Positions 11,531-23,099 of a DNA stretch of 64,000 bases are shown here, piece by piece. The notes under the pieces were generated by a model that did not search any database, was not told the origin of the DNA, and worked only from the letters and a program-made list of their open reading frames with translations. The translations under genes and the position numbers were made by a program. The first letter of the stretch is position 1; each line of letters opens with the position of its first letter. The DNA comes from Gibbula magus (taxonomy: Eukaryota > Mollusca > Gastropoda > Trochida > Trochidae). The stretch spans positions 41,374,982 through 41,438,981 of the forward strand of contig OW388293.1 in NCBI GenBank assembly GCA_936450465.1, written 5' to 3'.

Positions 11531-13080
11531 CATCCATTTCAGTATCTTAGTGTCCGGTAGAATACAATATTTTCTTTTGCATTTTATAATACCATGCACC
11601 ATAAAACTCCAACTATGGCAAGAGGATTACCATGTCCTTCTGATAATCCAGATGGTGTTTCAACAAAGACACTCCCCTGAGCTCCATATATATGCCCCCA
11701 TTAACTCACTATCTGGCTATTTCAACAAATCAGCTGATAAACATAGACTATTACAGGAGCAAGAGTGCATGACTTTTACACACACAAATAGTAAGAGAGT
11801 ACCTTTTTTAAAAACGTGCTCAGTTATCTTAAAGTGTTATGATATGACATTCAAATGTAAATAAACAAATTTGGGAGTTATAGAAAACAGAAGAACAACC
11901 CTTTCTTACAGACCAATTCAATATATTTGGTGGACAAATAGATATTGGAGTTGAGCAAAAACGATGCAGCAAAGTTTTTATTTAAAATTACAATAAGACA
12001 CTGTTACATGCCCAAATAATTTTTTTTTTAATGTTTAACTTTTTTAAATTTTGTCGATGACTTTTTATTCATGTACTTTTGTGCAGCGCAGGACTGATGA
12101 CCAGCTTGTCAAATCATTTTGGACATAACAGGTTAAGAAAAACTGTTAGAAAAATTGCAATATATATTGATATATATGATATGTATGATTCAACTTACAT
12201 TTTAACTTTTTATGTTATTATATGACATACAAGTTTTCACTTACTGTCCTCTATCCTCTGCAGTCTGATAGTCTCCTATGATCCACATGACATGTGGCAA
12301 AATAAATACTTCTGAAGTAAATGTTTCACTGGTGACTCAACAAACTCTCATTTGATAGTTCCTCATATTACGATGTTAGTTCACTGCAAGTCAAATCATC
12401 TGGCTCAATTTAATATTCAGCACCATGTGCCAAAGTGCCAAATGTACTAAGGACACTTTGTAAAGATTCTCCACTAATTCTCTACAACCATTTGCAAAAA
12501 TAAATCTTGCAGGTAGGACATGAGCATTTTTCACAGAATTTCAGCAGGAATTTTCAGAATTTTCAGCAGGATCAACATCTTTTCTTTCTGAATAACCACA
12601 TCCTTTTGCTCATGACCAATAATAATTTCACCAAAGGTCAAAATTTAACAAAAGTCCTCTTGCAGATAAAAAGAATAACATCAAAATTTCTTTCTCACTT
12701 TGAATAATTGTCTGCAGAATCAACAAGACTAGTCTGTAGAATTCTAAATGACTATATTCCCGACACTTTTTTCAGCATGTGACAAAATACCTCTTGAAAT
12801 TATGACATCCATATTCAATCTCACTTGCACAAATCCTCTGTGAATCAATGAGGCAAGTCCAGAGCCCTCAATGACCACATCACTAACACTGCAGCTATCC
12901 TATCTCCAGCCAGACTGCTCCATCATATAAGAAAACATTCATCCATCCACTGCTTTATCAGCCTCCCACATGCGAGAGCTAGCCTCTCACTCTCGATCTC
13001 CACCAATCTCTTCTCACATAATCCTTTCATAGAGACACTCTCACTAAAACAATGCCTGTATAAAAGATGGACATTATCTT
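11531..13080. other. no gene seen
   Basis: AT-rich DNA with runs of T (12017-12050) and a small GAATTTTCAG duplication near 12530-12570. No splice-bounded open frame or transposon end was found. Confidence 0.4.
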
Positions 13081-13251
13081 GTTTTGTAGGATAACATGCT
13101 TAACTGTTGTAGGAGTTTAAAACACTAGTTTGCGTGATTTTGAGAGAAACTCTTGCAGTATGCAATAGACTGATATAATCCATAACTATTGTAGAATCAC
13201 TATGAGACACTGTAGCTAAAACAATACCTGTGTTAGAGAGATGAACAAACA

Positions 13252-13645
13252 TTTGTTTTCTAGGCTGTAAGATTGAAGCTCTGATTTTGGACAGTGCGTT
13301 ACTTCTGATGTGATACTGAACATAGCAATTCTGACACAGCAGATACATAATTTCTAGCCTTTATTGAACTTCTGAACGTTTTATTGTTTTCTAGGCTGTA
13401 AGATTGAAGCTCTGATTTTGGACAGTGCGTTACTTCTGATGTGATACTGAACATAGCAATTCTGACACAGCAGATACATAATTTCTAGCCTTTATTGAAC
13501 TTCTGAACGTTTTATTGTTTTCTAGGCTGTAAGATTGAAGCTCTGATTTTGGACAGTGCGTTACTTCTGATGTGATACTGAACATAGCAATTCTGACATA
13601 GCAGAGACATACTTTCTCAACTTTATTGAACTCCTGAACGTTTTA
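13252..13645. repeat. 131-bp tandem repeat, three copies
   Basis: CTAGGCTGTAAGATTGAAGC occurs at 13260, 13391 and 13522, an exact 131-bp spacing. The first two copies are nearly identical and the third diverges in its last 50 bp. The flanking phrase GTAGCTAAAACAATACCTGT (13210) relates this array to the one at 13740-14390. Confidence 0.92.
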
Positions 13646-13739
13646 TCTTTTCTGGTAAAATAAGGTATCATCATACTCTCTCCTAGTCATTGTTTGTACA
13701 CAGAATATTTGTTTTGTGAGATCACCATTGACTACAACA

Positions 13740-14390
13740 ATGTTCACATAAAAGATGAACAATTAATCTGTGTCATATGGGACATGCTTATGTACTGTGG
13801 AACTGTGGATCTGATTTGCTTCAATTTTTGACAGACATACCGGCTAAAACAATGTCCACATAAAGGATGAATAGTGAATCTGTCATAAAGACCAACATGG
13901 TCAAATGCTGTGAATATGATTTGCTTGATTTTGATAGGCATACCGGCTAAAACAATGTCCACATAAACGATGAATAATGAATCTGTCATAAAGAACAAAA
14001 TGGTCAAACGCTGTGAATATGATTTGCTTCAATTTTTTCGAGTCATACCGGCTAAAACAATGTCCACATAAACGCTGAATAATTAATCTGTCATAAAGAA
14101 CATGGTCAAACGCTGTGAATATGATTTGCTTGATTTTGAGAGACATACCGGCTAAAACAATGTCCACATAAACGATGAATAATGAATCTGTCATAAAGAA
14201 CAAAATGGTCAAACGCTGTGAATATGATTTGCTTCAATTTTTTCGAGACATACCGGCTAAAACAAAGTCCACATAAACAATGAATAATGAGTCTGTCATA
14301 AAGAACATGGTCAAACGCTGTGAATATGATTTGCTTGATTTTGATAGGCGCACTGGCTAAAACAATGTCCACATCAAAGATGAACATAGT
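13740..14390. repeat. higher-order tandem array, 205-bp dimer of 105- and 100-bp units
   Basis: CCGGCTAAAACAATGTCCAC (one A-for-T and one C-to-T variant) begins at 13840, 13943, 14048, 14148, 14253 and 14353. Steps are 103, 105, 100, 105 and 100. Units alternate between a form with GCTTCAATTTTTTCGA and one with GCTTGATTTTGA, so the true period is 205 bp (13943 to 14148, 14048 to 14253, 14148 to 14353). The alternation means the dimer, not the monomer, was last amplified. Open frames on the minus strand are by-products of the repeats. Confidence 0.9.
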
Positions 14391-15689
14391 CTCATGTTTT
14401 GTAGGACAACAAGCTTACCGATTGTTTGAGTGAAGTGCTGATTTGCCCACTTATTGAGCATACAGCATATGTTATTCCTGACTGTTATTCAAATGTGTGA
14501 GGATGTTTTTCACAAACATTTAGAAGCATCCTGTCATGAAAAACGTTTTTATCATCTGAATGCAGTAATAAGAAACCAAATACAGTATTGATCGTGACTT
14601 GAATAATTAAACCCTTCCTCGATATATCATATCGCTGGAAACCTGGAAACATGGCTAATTTTAGGGAGTATGTAATGCAAACATATATATCTGGTCTTGT
14701 TGAATTTAATTCAAAACATTGTAAATAGTTCTTGTATCTGGGTTTTTCTCTATGTCATCAAACTGTAAATGACTACACAAACTAAAGAAAATGATATATC
14801 ATTGCACTGATTTTGCTTTTAGAAAATAAGAGATTTTGAATACAGGAGGAAATGTTACGGAAAATTGATAGATTCTGCACAAGAAAAGAATTAAAAAAAT
14901 TCTTCACTTCTAAACAAGCAGAGTCTAAGCCCATCTTTCTGTGATATACCATTGAAAGAATATGATCATCTTCCCCCGAAAAAAATGAAGTACATTCAAT
15001 TTAACAGCACCATGCAATGCAAAAAATCCAAAATATTTAAAAAATGGCAATCATGAAAAACTACATAAATTTCAATTTTGATTCCTTTCATCCCGGTAAT
15101 GAAAGCAGCTCGCCCCCTACCATTAGATGATGTTGATGCCGCAGGGGGCATGTACCTTCATACATAGCACATGATTAATATTTTTTAATCTAATAAAAGC
15201 CATTTGTATCATTTTAGGGGGCATGTAAGTGGTAATATTGCAAGTTTTTATCTGAATTGGAACCTGTATACGGGTATATATAATGGATGATCCACAAAAT
15301 AAAGTGTGTATGCACTCTGGTGTAACATCACTGTTGTCTAGTAACCATTGTCCATGCTTAATATAAATATCTTGTTATACTTAGTTGTCAACACATAAAT
15401 AATTGAAGCGTTCCATCACTCCTTGGTTGTTTTCCGTATTCCACTGTAAACTTTGTATTACATGACTGTCTTTTCTACCTTTTCTTAACTTTGGTACTTT
15501 GGTACTTTCATCAATGTGCAGTATATATTATATATTGCTCATGAATCAACATATACCTCAAAGTATCGTTTTAGACTATGTAAAAGATAAGACACTCCCG
15601 ATCATCTCCTCCAAGATAGTGTTACCTGTTATCTAAATGAGAGTCTGCCTCCCACAAAGAGGAAAACAGCTGTTAGATAGTGTTTATAA
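14391..15689. other. no gene seen
   Basis: Unique-looking AT-rich DNA. A short GGGGGCATGT phrase occurs twice (about 15144 and 15218). Nothing else supportable. Confidence 0.4.
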
Positions 15690-16345
15690 AGGATAGGACC
15701 AAGGCGGTCTGATAACAACATATTGCCATAGTCAAGTGTTATTTAAATAAAAACCAACGAATTAAATAAAACTTTAAATTAAAATTTCTAAGTTTAATTA
15801 GTGACTTTGATAAGTGAAGCTCAAAATTAGATACACAGGTGTGATATCTAAATAGAATATCATTACAATTTTAGCACATGTAGGTTCATATAATTAGATA
15901 TACTAATGTAATTTACATTTTTAAATTAAAATAACTTACATATACACATAAATTTCAAGTTCAAAAAGGAAAAAACCCTCTCAATGTAAAAATTTATAAT
16001 ATTTTTGGTAAAGGTCCATAAAATGCAATAAGTTTACAAAGATAAAAGTAATGAACACCCCTTCTGGAGCACCAGGCCTCCTCTAATAGAACTGTAGTTA
16101 GTTAGTAGTTACTTACTGTACAGCCCCATAGGCTATAAGACAAGGGTCTGATAACATCTCATTGCGACAGTAAAATGTGATTAAAATGATGGTTTGAAAT
16201 TAATATTGATTCTGATATGGTCAATTCATTAAAGAAAACTTGAATATTTCAAGTTTATTTTCAGCTGTAACACAGGGGTCTGATAACATCACATTGCTAC
16301 AGTCAAATGTTATTAATATTATGGTTAAATTTTTTATTTTGATTC
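15690..16345. repeat. three diverged copies of a GGTCTGATAACA-containing segment
   Basis: GGTCTGATAACAACATATTG (15706), GGTCTGATAACATCTCATTG (16145) and GGTCTGATAACATCACATTG (16277) are each followed by a form of CATAGTCAAGTGTTATT. The last two are 132 bp apart. The 439-bp gap to the first is filled by AT-rich sequence, so this may be a partly erased array. Confidence 0.6.
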
Positions 16346-18149
16346 TGATGCATTTAATTTATTTAAAGAGAATTTGAAGTTTTATTTTCTCTTTATCAAG
16401 TACAGATAATAATATTTGTTAAACCATGATGAAATTAAATGAACTAATATAAGCACTTAAACATTCGAAAGTTTACTTTCTTCTTAAATTAGAAATTTAC
16501 ATATACAAATATTCATTAAACAACGGAAAGCAAACTTAAATGAACTAATGTCAATTAGTTTGGAATGGACATTCACTTCAGAATAAAAAGCTCTTGGGAT
16601 ATCAAAGTCATTTGAACACAAAACTAATCAAGATACTATAAACGAAGAATCATAGAAAGAAATTATTTTTGAAATTTCAAAAACTATATGTTTATCTCAA
16701 TGGGAAATCAAAACCCATTTAAGCTATACAAAGATATGTATACAAAATCAAATTAAAAGATGTTATTAAGATAAGATTAAAGAGAAAAATAAATGAAATT
16801 TCCATCTTTTAATTTCAAAACTATTAGGAAGCCAGACACCATTACTATGGGTTCTGTACATTCCTTTGAAAAATGAATTTGCTAACAGATGATTTATAAC
16901 ATAATCAAGGAGACGTAGACAAACTTTACGATAGACTGGATTAAAGATCAACAATTGTAACTTCACATCTTACTAGACTTAGCAAATGATCAACTTTCAT
17001 TATGTTTAAAATCCACGCGTCTTTTGAAACCTGGCAGGTAAATGGGTGCAATACTTCAGTTGCTGCTGTTCTGCTTACTCAAGCATGTTTAAAGAGAATG
17101 ACTTCATCAACCAAATTGCTTAACTTCAGATTACGCTTGTCATCTGTACAAATAACTATATATATTTAGCGACAGTCCAGACAACAACACAAACATTTTA
17201 CAAGTACAAAAGAGGTTGACTTCATTTGAAGTTCAGCTTTTTTAATTGAAACTTTAACTTATTGTAACACAGTAACCATCCCTTTAAGTTCAGATTGTCA
17301 TTGTCTGTAGGGTTGGACAGGTAACCTGCTTACCTGTGTACCCAGACAGGTGGGTAAAGTCCAACCCAGGTACCATCACACAACTAGGACTCGTTAACAT
17401 CACATTACTAAATATTAAACATAGAAGTACATGTTGTTCTTTCAACAATGAAAGAGTGCATTGCCTAAGGAGATCTGAAAATATGCAACAGTCAACACAT
17501 GACTGAGGAAACAAACAGTTAGTATTGTTGCCTCCTACCTGAAGAATAATTTGCAAATAATATGAATTTGATGTCAGCAATGAACATAACAATAAAATAG
17601 GCTTTGGCAGATCCACAAAAAATGTTAAAAGGGAATTCACTTTGGGCGTCCATCACATAGAGAATGAATTCATCTATATGTCGATCAGTATTCAAATTTG
17701 ATCAAACAACTTAAATTTACAATATAATATAAAATTGTTAAACATTAAGTTTTACTCTAAATATAAATTGTGTTCAACTGAGTATATTCATGTTTGTGAG
17801 GAAATTAAGCCCATGAGGTGTGAGGAAGCGCCCTGGAGGTGGGGGATCTGTAGGTTTGGAATACATTTCTATAGTTTGTAAAGTGTTTATGATCTCTATG
17901 TGATAAAATGTGCAACTGAAACAAAAGAACCCTTTCTCTACTTAATGCAGTATAAATTGCTTACCATGAATAAATTACAATAAAACAACAGGAAGAGGCT
18001 TAGGTGAAAGGTCATTTGAGTTGTAATATCACTTTGAAGAGTATTTCACACTAAAGGGAAGGTTTTATTGGGTCGTTTTTTGTGGAAATGAAATTTAAGG
18101 GCACATTCCTGTTTACACATTTATGTAATTAACACAATCCAGTTGAGAT
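16346..18149. other. no gene seen; one small inverted repeat
   Basis: AT-rich. At 17311-17366 GGTTGGAC pairs with GTCCAACC around an inner AGGTAACCTG/CAGGTGGGT pairing, a 56-bp imperfect hairpin. The 116-codon minus frame across it (17290-17640) has no motif I recognise and no splice context. Confidence 0.4.
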
Positions 18150-18520
18150 ATATCTAGTGTGTGAGAAGTTTACGGATGGTGGATGCCCTGCGTATGGATG
18201 CCAATGTCAACACCATCAGCCAAACTGCAAGCTAAAACTAGAAGGTGTTTTTACTTGTAAAAACAGATGTTTCCCCCTTCCCCCAATTCAAATCAGTTAT
18301 TAACCTTCTAAAAGAATTCAATATCAGTTATTAACTTTCTAAAAGACAAAGTCCAAATTGTTGCTATAGAAACAGATTTTTTTTTTTAAAGTTCTTGGAG
18401 GCTGTATACCAAATTTGGTGAAGATTGGTCAAGTAGTTTAGAGATATGCTCCGGAAACAATGGGAATGCCAACACCAACGCCAACGCCAACGCCAACGCC
18501 AACGCCAACGCCAACAGGAA
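18150..18520 (+). repeat. dispersed repeat of a molluscan type with internal hexamer
   Basis: The block includes GTTTACGGATGGTGGATGCC near its start and ACCAAATTTGGTGAAGATTG, then GTCAAGTAGTTTAGAGATAT, near its end. I recognise this phrase pair as a common dispersed repeat in bivalve and other molluscan genomes, though I cannot name the family. It also has a 31-bp direct duplication (about 18284-18344, AATCAGTTATTAACCTTCTA form). Confidence 0.5.
18469..18516 (+). repeat. (CCAACG)n hexanucleotide repeat
   Basis: About eight units of CCAACG with edge variants (CCAACA at both ends). It sits at the 3' end of the dispersed repeat and gives a Thr-Pro run in one frame that should not be taken as protein. 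Confidence 0.95.
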
Positions 18521-18994
18521 CGGGACCTCAACCAAAAACAATATGTCTGCTGACCCTTCAGGGAAGAGATAAATACAACAAAATGATGGAGTACTCTGTA
18601 AACCCTCTCTTTAACACAGCATCCAATATTATTTCAAGGTGAAAGACTGCAACAGCATTTTGGTTATGTATTGCAGTGAAACCTACGACCAGCTGGAACA
18701 AAGGGCGAGTGCTTGGTCTCTATACAGTGAATGAAATGCAGACTGTACCTCATCTATCTCAACATATGCATACATGTTTATCTACACCAGGTAAACCAGA
18801 GTGATACATGGCATACAGAAATATCCCCCAGTCAGGAAGTCAGGTAAACAAACCCAAACAGTCAGAAAATGTCTCTCAATGGTACAACCTTGAACAATTA
18901 TGTACTTACCTATAGGGTTCCTCAAATAGTGACTCCAGCCATGTTGCAACCAATGTTCAAGTTTCCAGGGGGTTGTTGCACAAAACAAGCTTAA

Positions 18995-19353
18995 AGGGGC
19001 AGCAGCACGTTTTTTGCAAAATTTATTTTTTTCAAATTTCCTATTTATAATGATAGTTTGTGTCATTTTAATTTACATTAGAGGGTAAAACATCTTATTA
19101 CACAAACAAATTAAATTAAATTAAGTAGTAATAACGGTATTGGGTATAAAGCAAAAATTGCATGGCGGCCATTTTATTGTGAAGACATTTTATTATTTTG
19201 AATGACAAAAACGATCCCATGGCTTAACTGAGCCATGTGCACTCGTTTTTAACTTTATTTTCCGAAGAGAGAAGGGTGTTTTACTCTTGGTGAAATTGTT
19301 TTACAAATCCATTTCATCGACTTATTTGGGCGAAAAAACGTGCTACTGCCCCT
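18995..19353 (-). mobile_element. TTAA-flanked MITE, family copy 2 (reverse orientation)
   Basis: A 359-bp element between TTAA at 18991-18994 and 19354-19357. The left end is AGGGGCAGCAGCACGTTTTT and the right end GTGCTACTGCCCCT. The interior is the reverse complement of the copy at 4283, including GCGGCCATTTT at 19165-19175. It is flanked by sequence unrelated to the flanks of the other two copies, as expected of independent insertions. Confidence 0.88.
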
Positions 19354-19359
19354 TTAACA

Positions 19360-20070
19360 CCAAAGTTACCCTTAGTGCCATCTTTTAACATCTGGGTCTG
19401 GGGTTTGAATCAAATCATAGTAGAGACTTTAACAAAATTCTAAAATGTTAAGGGACAGTCTATCTATCTAACAGTAGCCAACCCCAGGTCATTCTCTTTG
19501 TTTTTTAAACCTGTCAATTGGCCATTAAGAAGGGTTTGCCACTTATTGATTCAGAAGGTTTAGAGCTAGTTTTGCCTGGTTCTCTGCATTATGTGTGCTC
19601 AACAAATTCAATGAACATATTTCAGATGCTGCACAATAGCAAATGTGTAACCTGCAGAACTAAATTTCTCAAATCATCTAAATTATGCCCTGGAAACTAT
19701 ACAAAGTCTGAAAATCTGATTCTGGTTAAAATAATTTTAAAAAATTATTTTAATCTTGGTTGAAACTACACCACTATATAGACTACTTCCACACTACTAT
19801 GAAGTCTCTCTAAGTCATATTCTTTTCCAGTTATAGGCTCCTACAATGATTTCCTAAGGACAAGACACAAGAAAGACACACGGAATGCCATATATATATT
19901 TGAACAAAGACAGAACAAAAGTATATTACATATTTGTAATCAGGGCAGCAATTTCTGAAAATTCGGAATACAGAGAAAACAACCTACTAATGTTACATGC
20001 ACCTCTCACCTATACACATTTGTGCCAACTGTCAACTTTATAATTCACAACATGCAAGTTTACATGTAAC
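19360..20070. other. no gene seen
   Basis: Unique-looking sequence. An open frame at 19518-19763 has no recognisable motif. Confidence 0.4.
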
Positions 20071-20074
20071 TATT

Positions 20075-20270
20075 GTACTTGGTGCATGTGCATGTGCTAT
20101 CACCCTCTGTACAGGTCATCATGCTTATACACAGGTTGAAAATGTATAAATTCCACTTGGCAGGACATGGAGTGCATGTGCTATCACCCTCTGTACAGTT
20201 CATCATGCTTATACACAGGTTGAAAATGTATAAATTCCACTTGGAAGAACATGGGTGCATGTACTGTCAG
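20075..20270. repeat. 84-bp tandem repeat, two close copies with decayed neighbours
   Basis: GCTTATACACAGGTTGAAAA is at 20123 and 20207. The 84-bp step is a multiple of three, which explains the matching open frames on both strands. More decayed relatives (CTAATTCCACTT, GCACATAGTGTATAT) continue to about 20560. Confidence 0.85.
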
Positions 20271-20518
20271 CCCTAATAAGTTTCATCACACAGGTCTAAG
20301 TGTGCTAATTCCACTTCAGTGCACATAGTGTATATCTGCTGTCATCTCTTGTCTTTTTCACCACATACAGACAAGCCTAAGTGTTCTTATTCCACTTCAA
20401 AGCACATAGTGTATATAGACTGTCTTTCCCAATAAGATTTAGGTCATCATGCACCGACTGTATTTAGCACCTCATGTGATGCACATGCTGTCATCTCCAT
20501 TTAGTTTCATCATGCATA

Positions 20519-20765
20519 TACAGATTGAAATGCACTAATTCCACTTTGTAGAATGTAAGTACATAGGTTGTCATCTTCACTAGGCTTCCTCATATATACT
20601 AGACCTACTAAGGAACCAAGTCCAATCAGACACAATGACATCTATGCTACCACCAAGATACTAATCATAATTACTTAATGTCATATCACCACATGTCTTC
20701 ATTATCATGTCAACATAAACTGAGTATAAAACTAATTATATATTCATATCTCATAACTGCCCAAC
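20519..20765. repeat. segment duplicated at 21142-21390 (left copy)
   Basis: Shares long runs such as CTCATATATACTAGACCTAC and GACATCTATGCTACCACCAA with the right copy. The offset is 630 bp now, or about 331 bp once the SINE and its duplication between them are subtracted. Confidence 0.85.
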
Positions 20766-20839
20766 AAAAGAAACAATGTTCACATCACTGTTGTAACTGT
20801 ATTGTCACTACAACTGCTTATCATCTTCTTTATAAATAG

Positions 20840-21129
20840 AACAGCGTTTTTGGCTTCGGATCAAGAGGTCCGAGGTTCGAATCCCGCCAGGGGCACAGCA
20901 ACTTTTTCTGCAGAAGAGCACTTTTGTGCACGCAGTAAGGTTTGGGTGCAATGCTGCACTGAATTTCAGTGCAGTACCACCCATGGTTCGCTAGTTCCAG
21001 CCGCTGCTCGCAGGTTTCACCGCAGTGCATAGCCACATGGCGTTGCGGGCTTTCTCCCTACCATAATACTAGCAGCCGCGATATAAGTGAAATACTCTTG
21101 AAAGCGGCGTTAAACCTCAACTCACTCTA
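20840..21129 (+). mobile_element. tRNA-derived SINE (MetaSINE-like tail) with target-site duplication
   Basis: Flanked by identical 9-bp TATAAATAG at 20831-20839 and 21130-21138. Near the 5' end is a tRNA 3'-half with a B-box (GGTTCGAATCC, from 20874). The 3' part reads GATATAAGTGAAATACTCTT then GAAAGCGGCGTTAAACC and ends CTCAACTCACTC. That tail matches the conserved 3' domain I know from molluscan SINEs of the MetaSINE group. No A-box is clear, so the head is probably 5' truncated or decayed. It would have been mobilised by a partner LINE. It sits between the two halves of a duplicated segment, so it is younger than that duplication. Confidence 0.85.
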
Positions 21130-21141
21130 TATAAATAGGGG

Positions 21142-21390
21142 AACAGAAATGCACCAACTCCACTTTACAGAATATAGGGCACATAGGTTGTCATCTCCAA
21201 TTGTCTTCCTCATATATACTAGACCTACTAAGGAACCATGTATACTCAGACACAATGACATCTATGCTACCACCAAGATGCTTCATCATAATTATGTTGA
21301 TGTGATAGCACCCTATCTTCTCATTATCAGGTCAACATCAACTAAGAATAAAACTAATTATAAACTCATATCTCCTAACTGCCCAACTTA
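21142..21390. repeat. segment duplicated from 20519-20765 (right copy)
   Basis: Matches the left copy over about 250 bp with small gaps. The homologous order is unbroken, so the two were adjacent repeat units before the SINE arrived. Confidence 0.85.
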
Positions 21391-22225
21391 AGATACACTA
21401 ACACACACTGTCACACTGTACACATCTAAAGTGCCTGTATTGTCACTTCAAATTGCTCAACATCTAATATTCTACTTGTTAACCAGGAGAACAGGCATAA
21501 CTTGTGCTCCTTATGTACTGTCGTCTCACAGAGAACTAGATTGAGTTCCTTTTTCATTCAAAGTTGCATGAGTTCCACAGGGGTTATCTCTAGTGTGAGC
21601 TGAGATAAAGTGCAACTCCTAGGAGCCATTGTTAAGACAGTAGAATTAGCCCCAAACTCTGGCATCATCAAGTACAAACTAGCATAATACTGAAGGAGAA
21701 GTTGAAAATGTGCAAAGTAAGGATGACCCCAGATGGATGAGTGGCGGACAACTGCCCATGCCATAAACCCATCTGACCTTATAGATCTGTAAGAATGACA
21801 TCTATGCTTCCCCTCACAGGTAGGAACACAATGCCATATCATACATATTAACTTTCACATGCATTTAAAATATATTTTGCCAATACTTGGCACAATTGCA
21901 AATTACACTAATATTACTTATAGTCATGCCAATAATTATTTGCATTTTTTATAATGCTATTTGCATATTTTCAATTACCTATATTTTCATAGTAAACAAG
22001 ATCAACACCAATAGCTCCGAGTGCAGTTTTTCAATAAAAACAGTTGATCTACATATTATATGGTTCAATAGATCAATACTATATACCGAGTGCACCTGAT
22101 ACATTGCCATCCCAAGTATGCTTCAACACATATCAGAGCAACATCTTCGTATATATACCTACGTACATATCAATTGCACCGAAACACCTTTATCTTTCTT
22201 TTAACCTGCTCTACTCATCTTGCCT
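21391..22225. other. no gene seen
   Basis: AT-rich. The minus frame at 21558-21842 contains a GGTCAGATGGGTTTATGG phrase that is loosely echoed on the minus strand near 52160 (GATCAGATGGGCTTATGG). I cannot say what it is. Confidence 0.35.
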
Positions 22226-23095
22226 ACTGTACCTCTCAGGTAGATACTCCAGGTAAGTTCAGGTGTGTATAGCAGAAAACTGCCTTATACATCTACTGTA
22301 CCTCTCAGGTAGATACTCCAGGTACGTTCAGGTGTGTATAGCAGAAAACTGCCTTATACATCTACTGTACCTCTCAGGTAGATACTCCAGGTAAGTTCAG
22401 GTGTGTATAGCAGAAAACTGCCTTATACACCTACTGTACCTCTCAGGTAGATATTCCAGGTAAGTTCAGGTGTGTTTAGCAGAAAACTGCCTTATACATC
22501 TACTGTACCTCTCAGGTAGATATTCCAGGTAAGTTCAGGTTTGTATAGCAGCAAACTGCCTTATACATCTACTGTACCTCTCAGGGAGATACTCCAGGTA
22601 AGTTCAGGTGTGTATAGCAGAAAACTGCCTTATACACCTACTGTACCTCTCAGGTAGATATTCCAGGTAAGTTCAGGTGTGTTTAGCAGAAAACTGCCTT
22701 ATACATCTACTGTACCTCTCAGGTAGATATTCCAGGTAAGTTCAGGTGTGTATAGCAGCAAACTGCCTTATACATCTACTGTACCTCTCAGGGAGATACT
22801 CCAGGTAAGTTCAGGTGTGTATAGCAGAAAACTGCCTTATACACCTACTGTACCTCTCAGGTAGATATTCCAGGTAAGTTCAGGTGTGTTTAGCAGAAAA
22901 CTGCCTTATACATCTACTGTACCTCTCAGGTAGATATTCCAGGTAAGTTCAGGTGTGTTTAGCAGAAAACTGCCTTATACATCTACTGTACCTCTCAGGT
23001 AGATATTCCAGGTAAGTTCAGGTGTGTATAGCAGAAAACTGCCTTATACATCTACTGTACCTCTCAGGTAGATACTCCAGGTAAGTTCAGGTGTG
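22226..23095 (+). repeat. 69-bp satellite, about 12.6 copies
   Basis: Unit landmarks recur every 69 bp (AGGTGTGTAT at 22261, 22330, 22399 and so on). Each unit holds TACTGTACCTCTCAGGTAGA and TTCCAGGTAAGTTCAGG. Copies differ by a few bases, including tatagcag/tttagcag and aggtag/agggag. The variants alternate in blocks, for example the pair with AGGGAGATACT at about 22585 and 22792. Each unit contains CCAG|GTAAGT, a consensus 5' splice site. A decayed relative sits at about 23664-23706. Confidence 0.97.
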
Positions 23096-23099
23096 TATA

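Noticed and set aside
13744..14387. Three overlapping minus-strand open frames with a repeated FFMTDSLFIVYVDIVLAG segment
   Set aside because: They are translations of the 205-bp tandem array. The period is not a multiple of three and each frame stops, so no repeat protein is encoded.
18460..18642. Thr-Pro repeat protein
   Set aside because: It is the CCAACG hexamer in one frame, followed by a short non-conserved tail.
20060..20276. Overlapping open frames on both strands with internal repeats
   Set aside because: The 84-bp unit is a multiple of three, which keeps frames open on both strands. There is no start context, splice signal or known domain.
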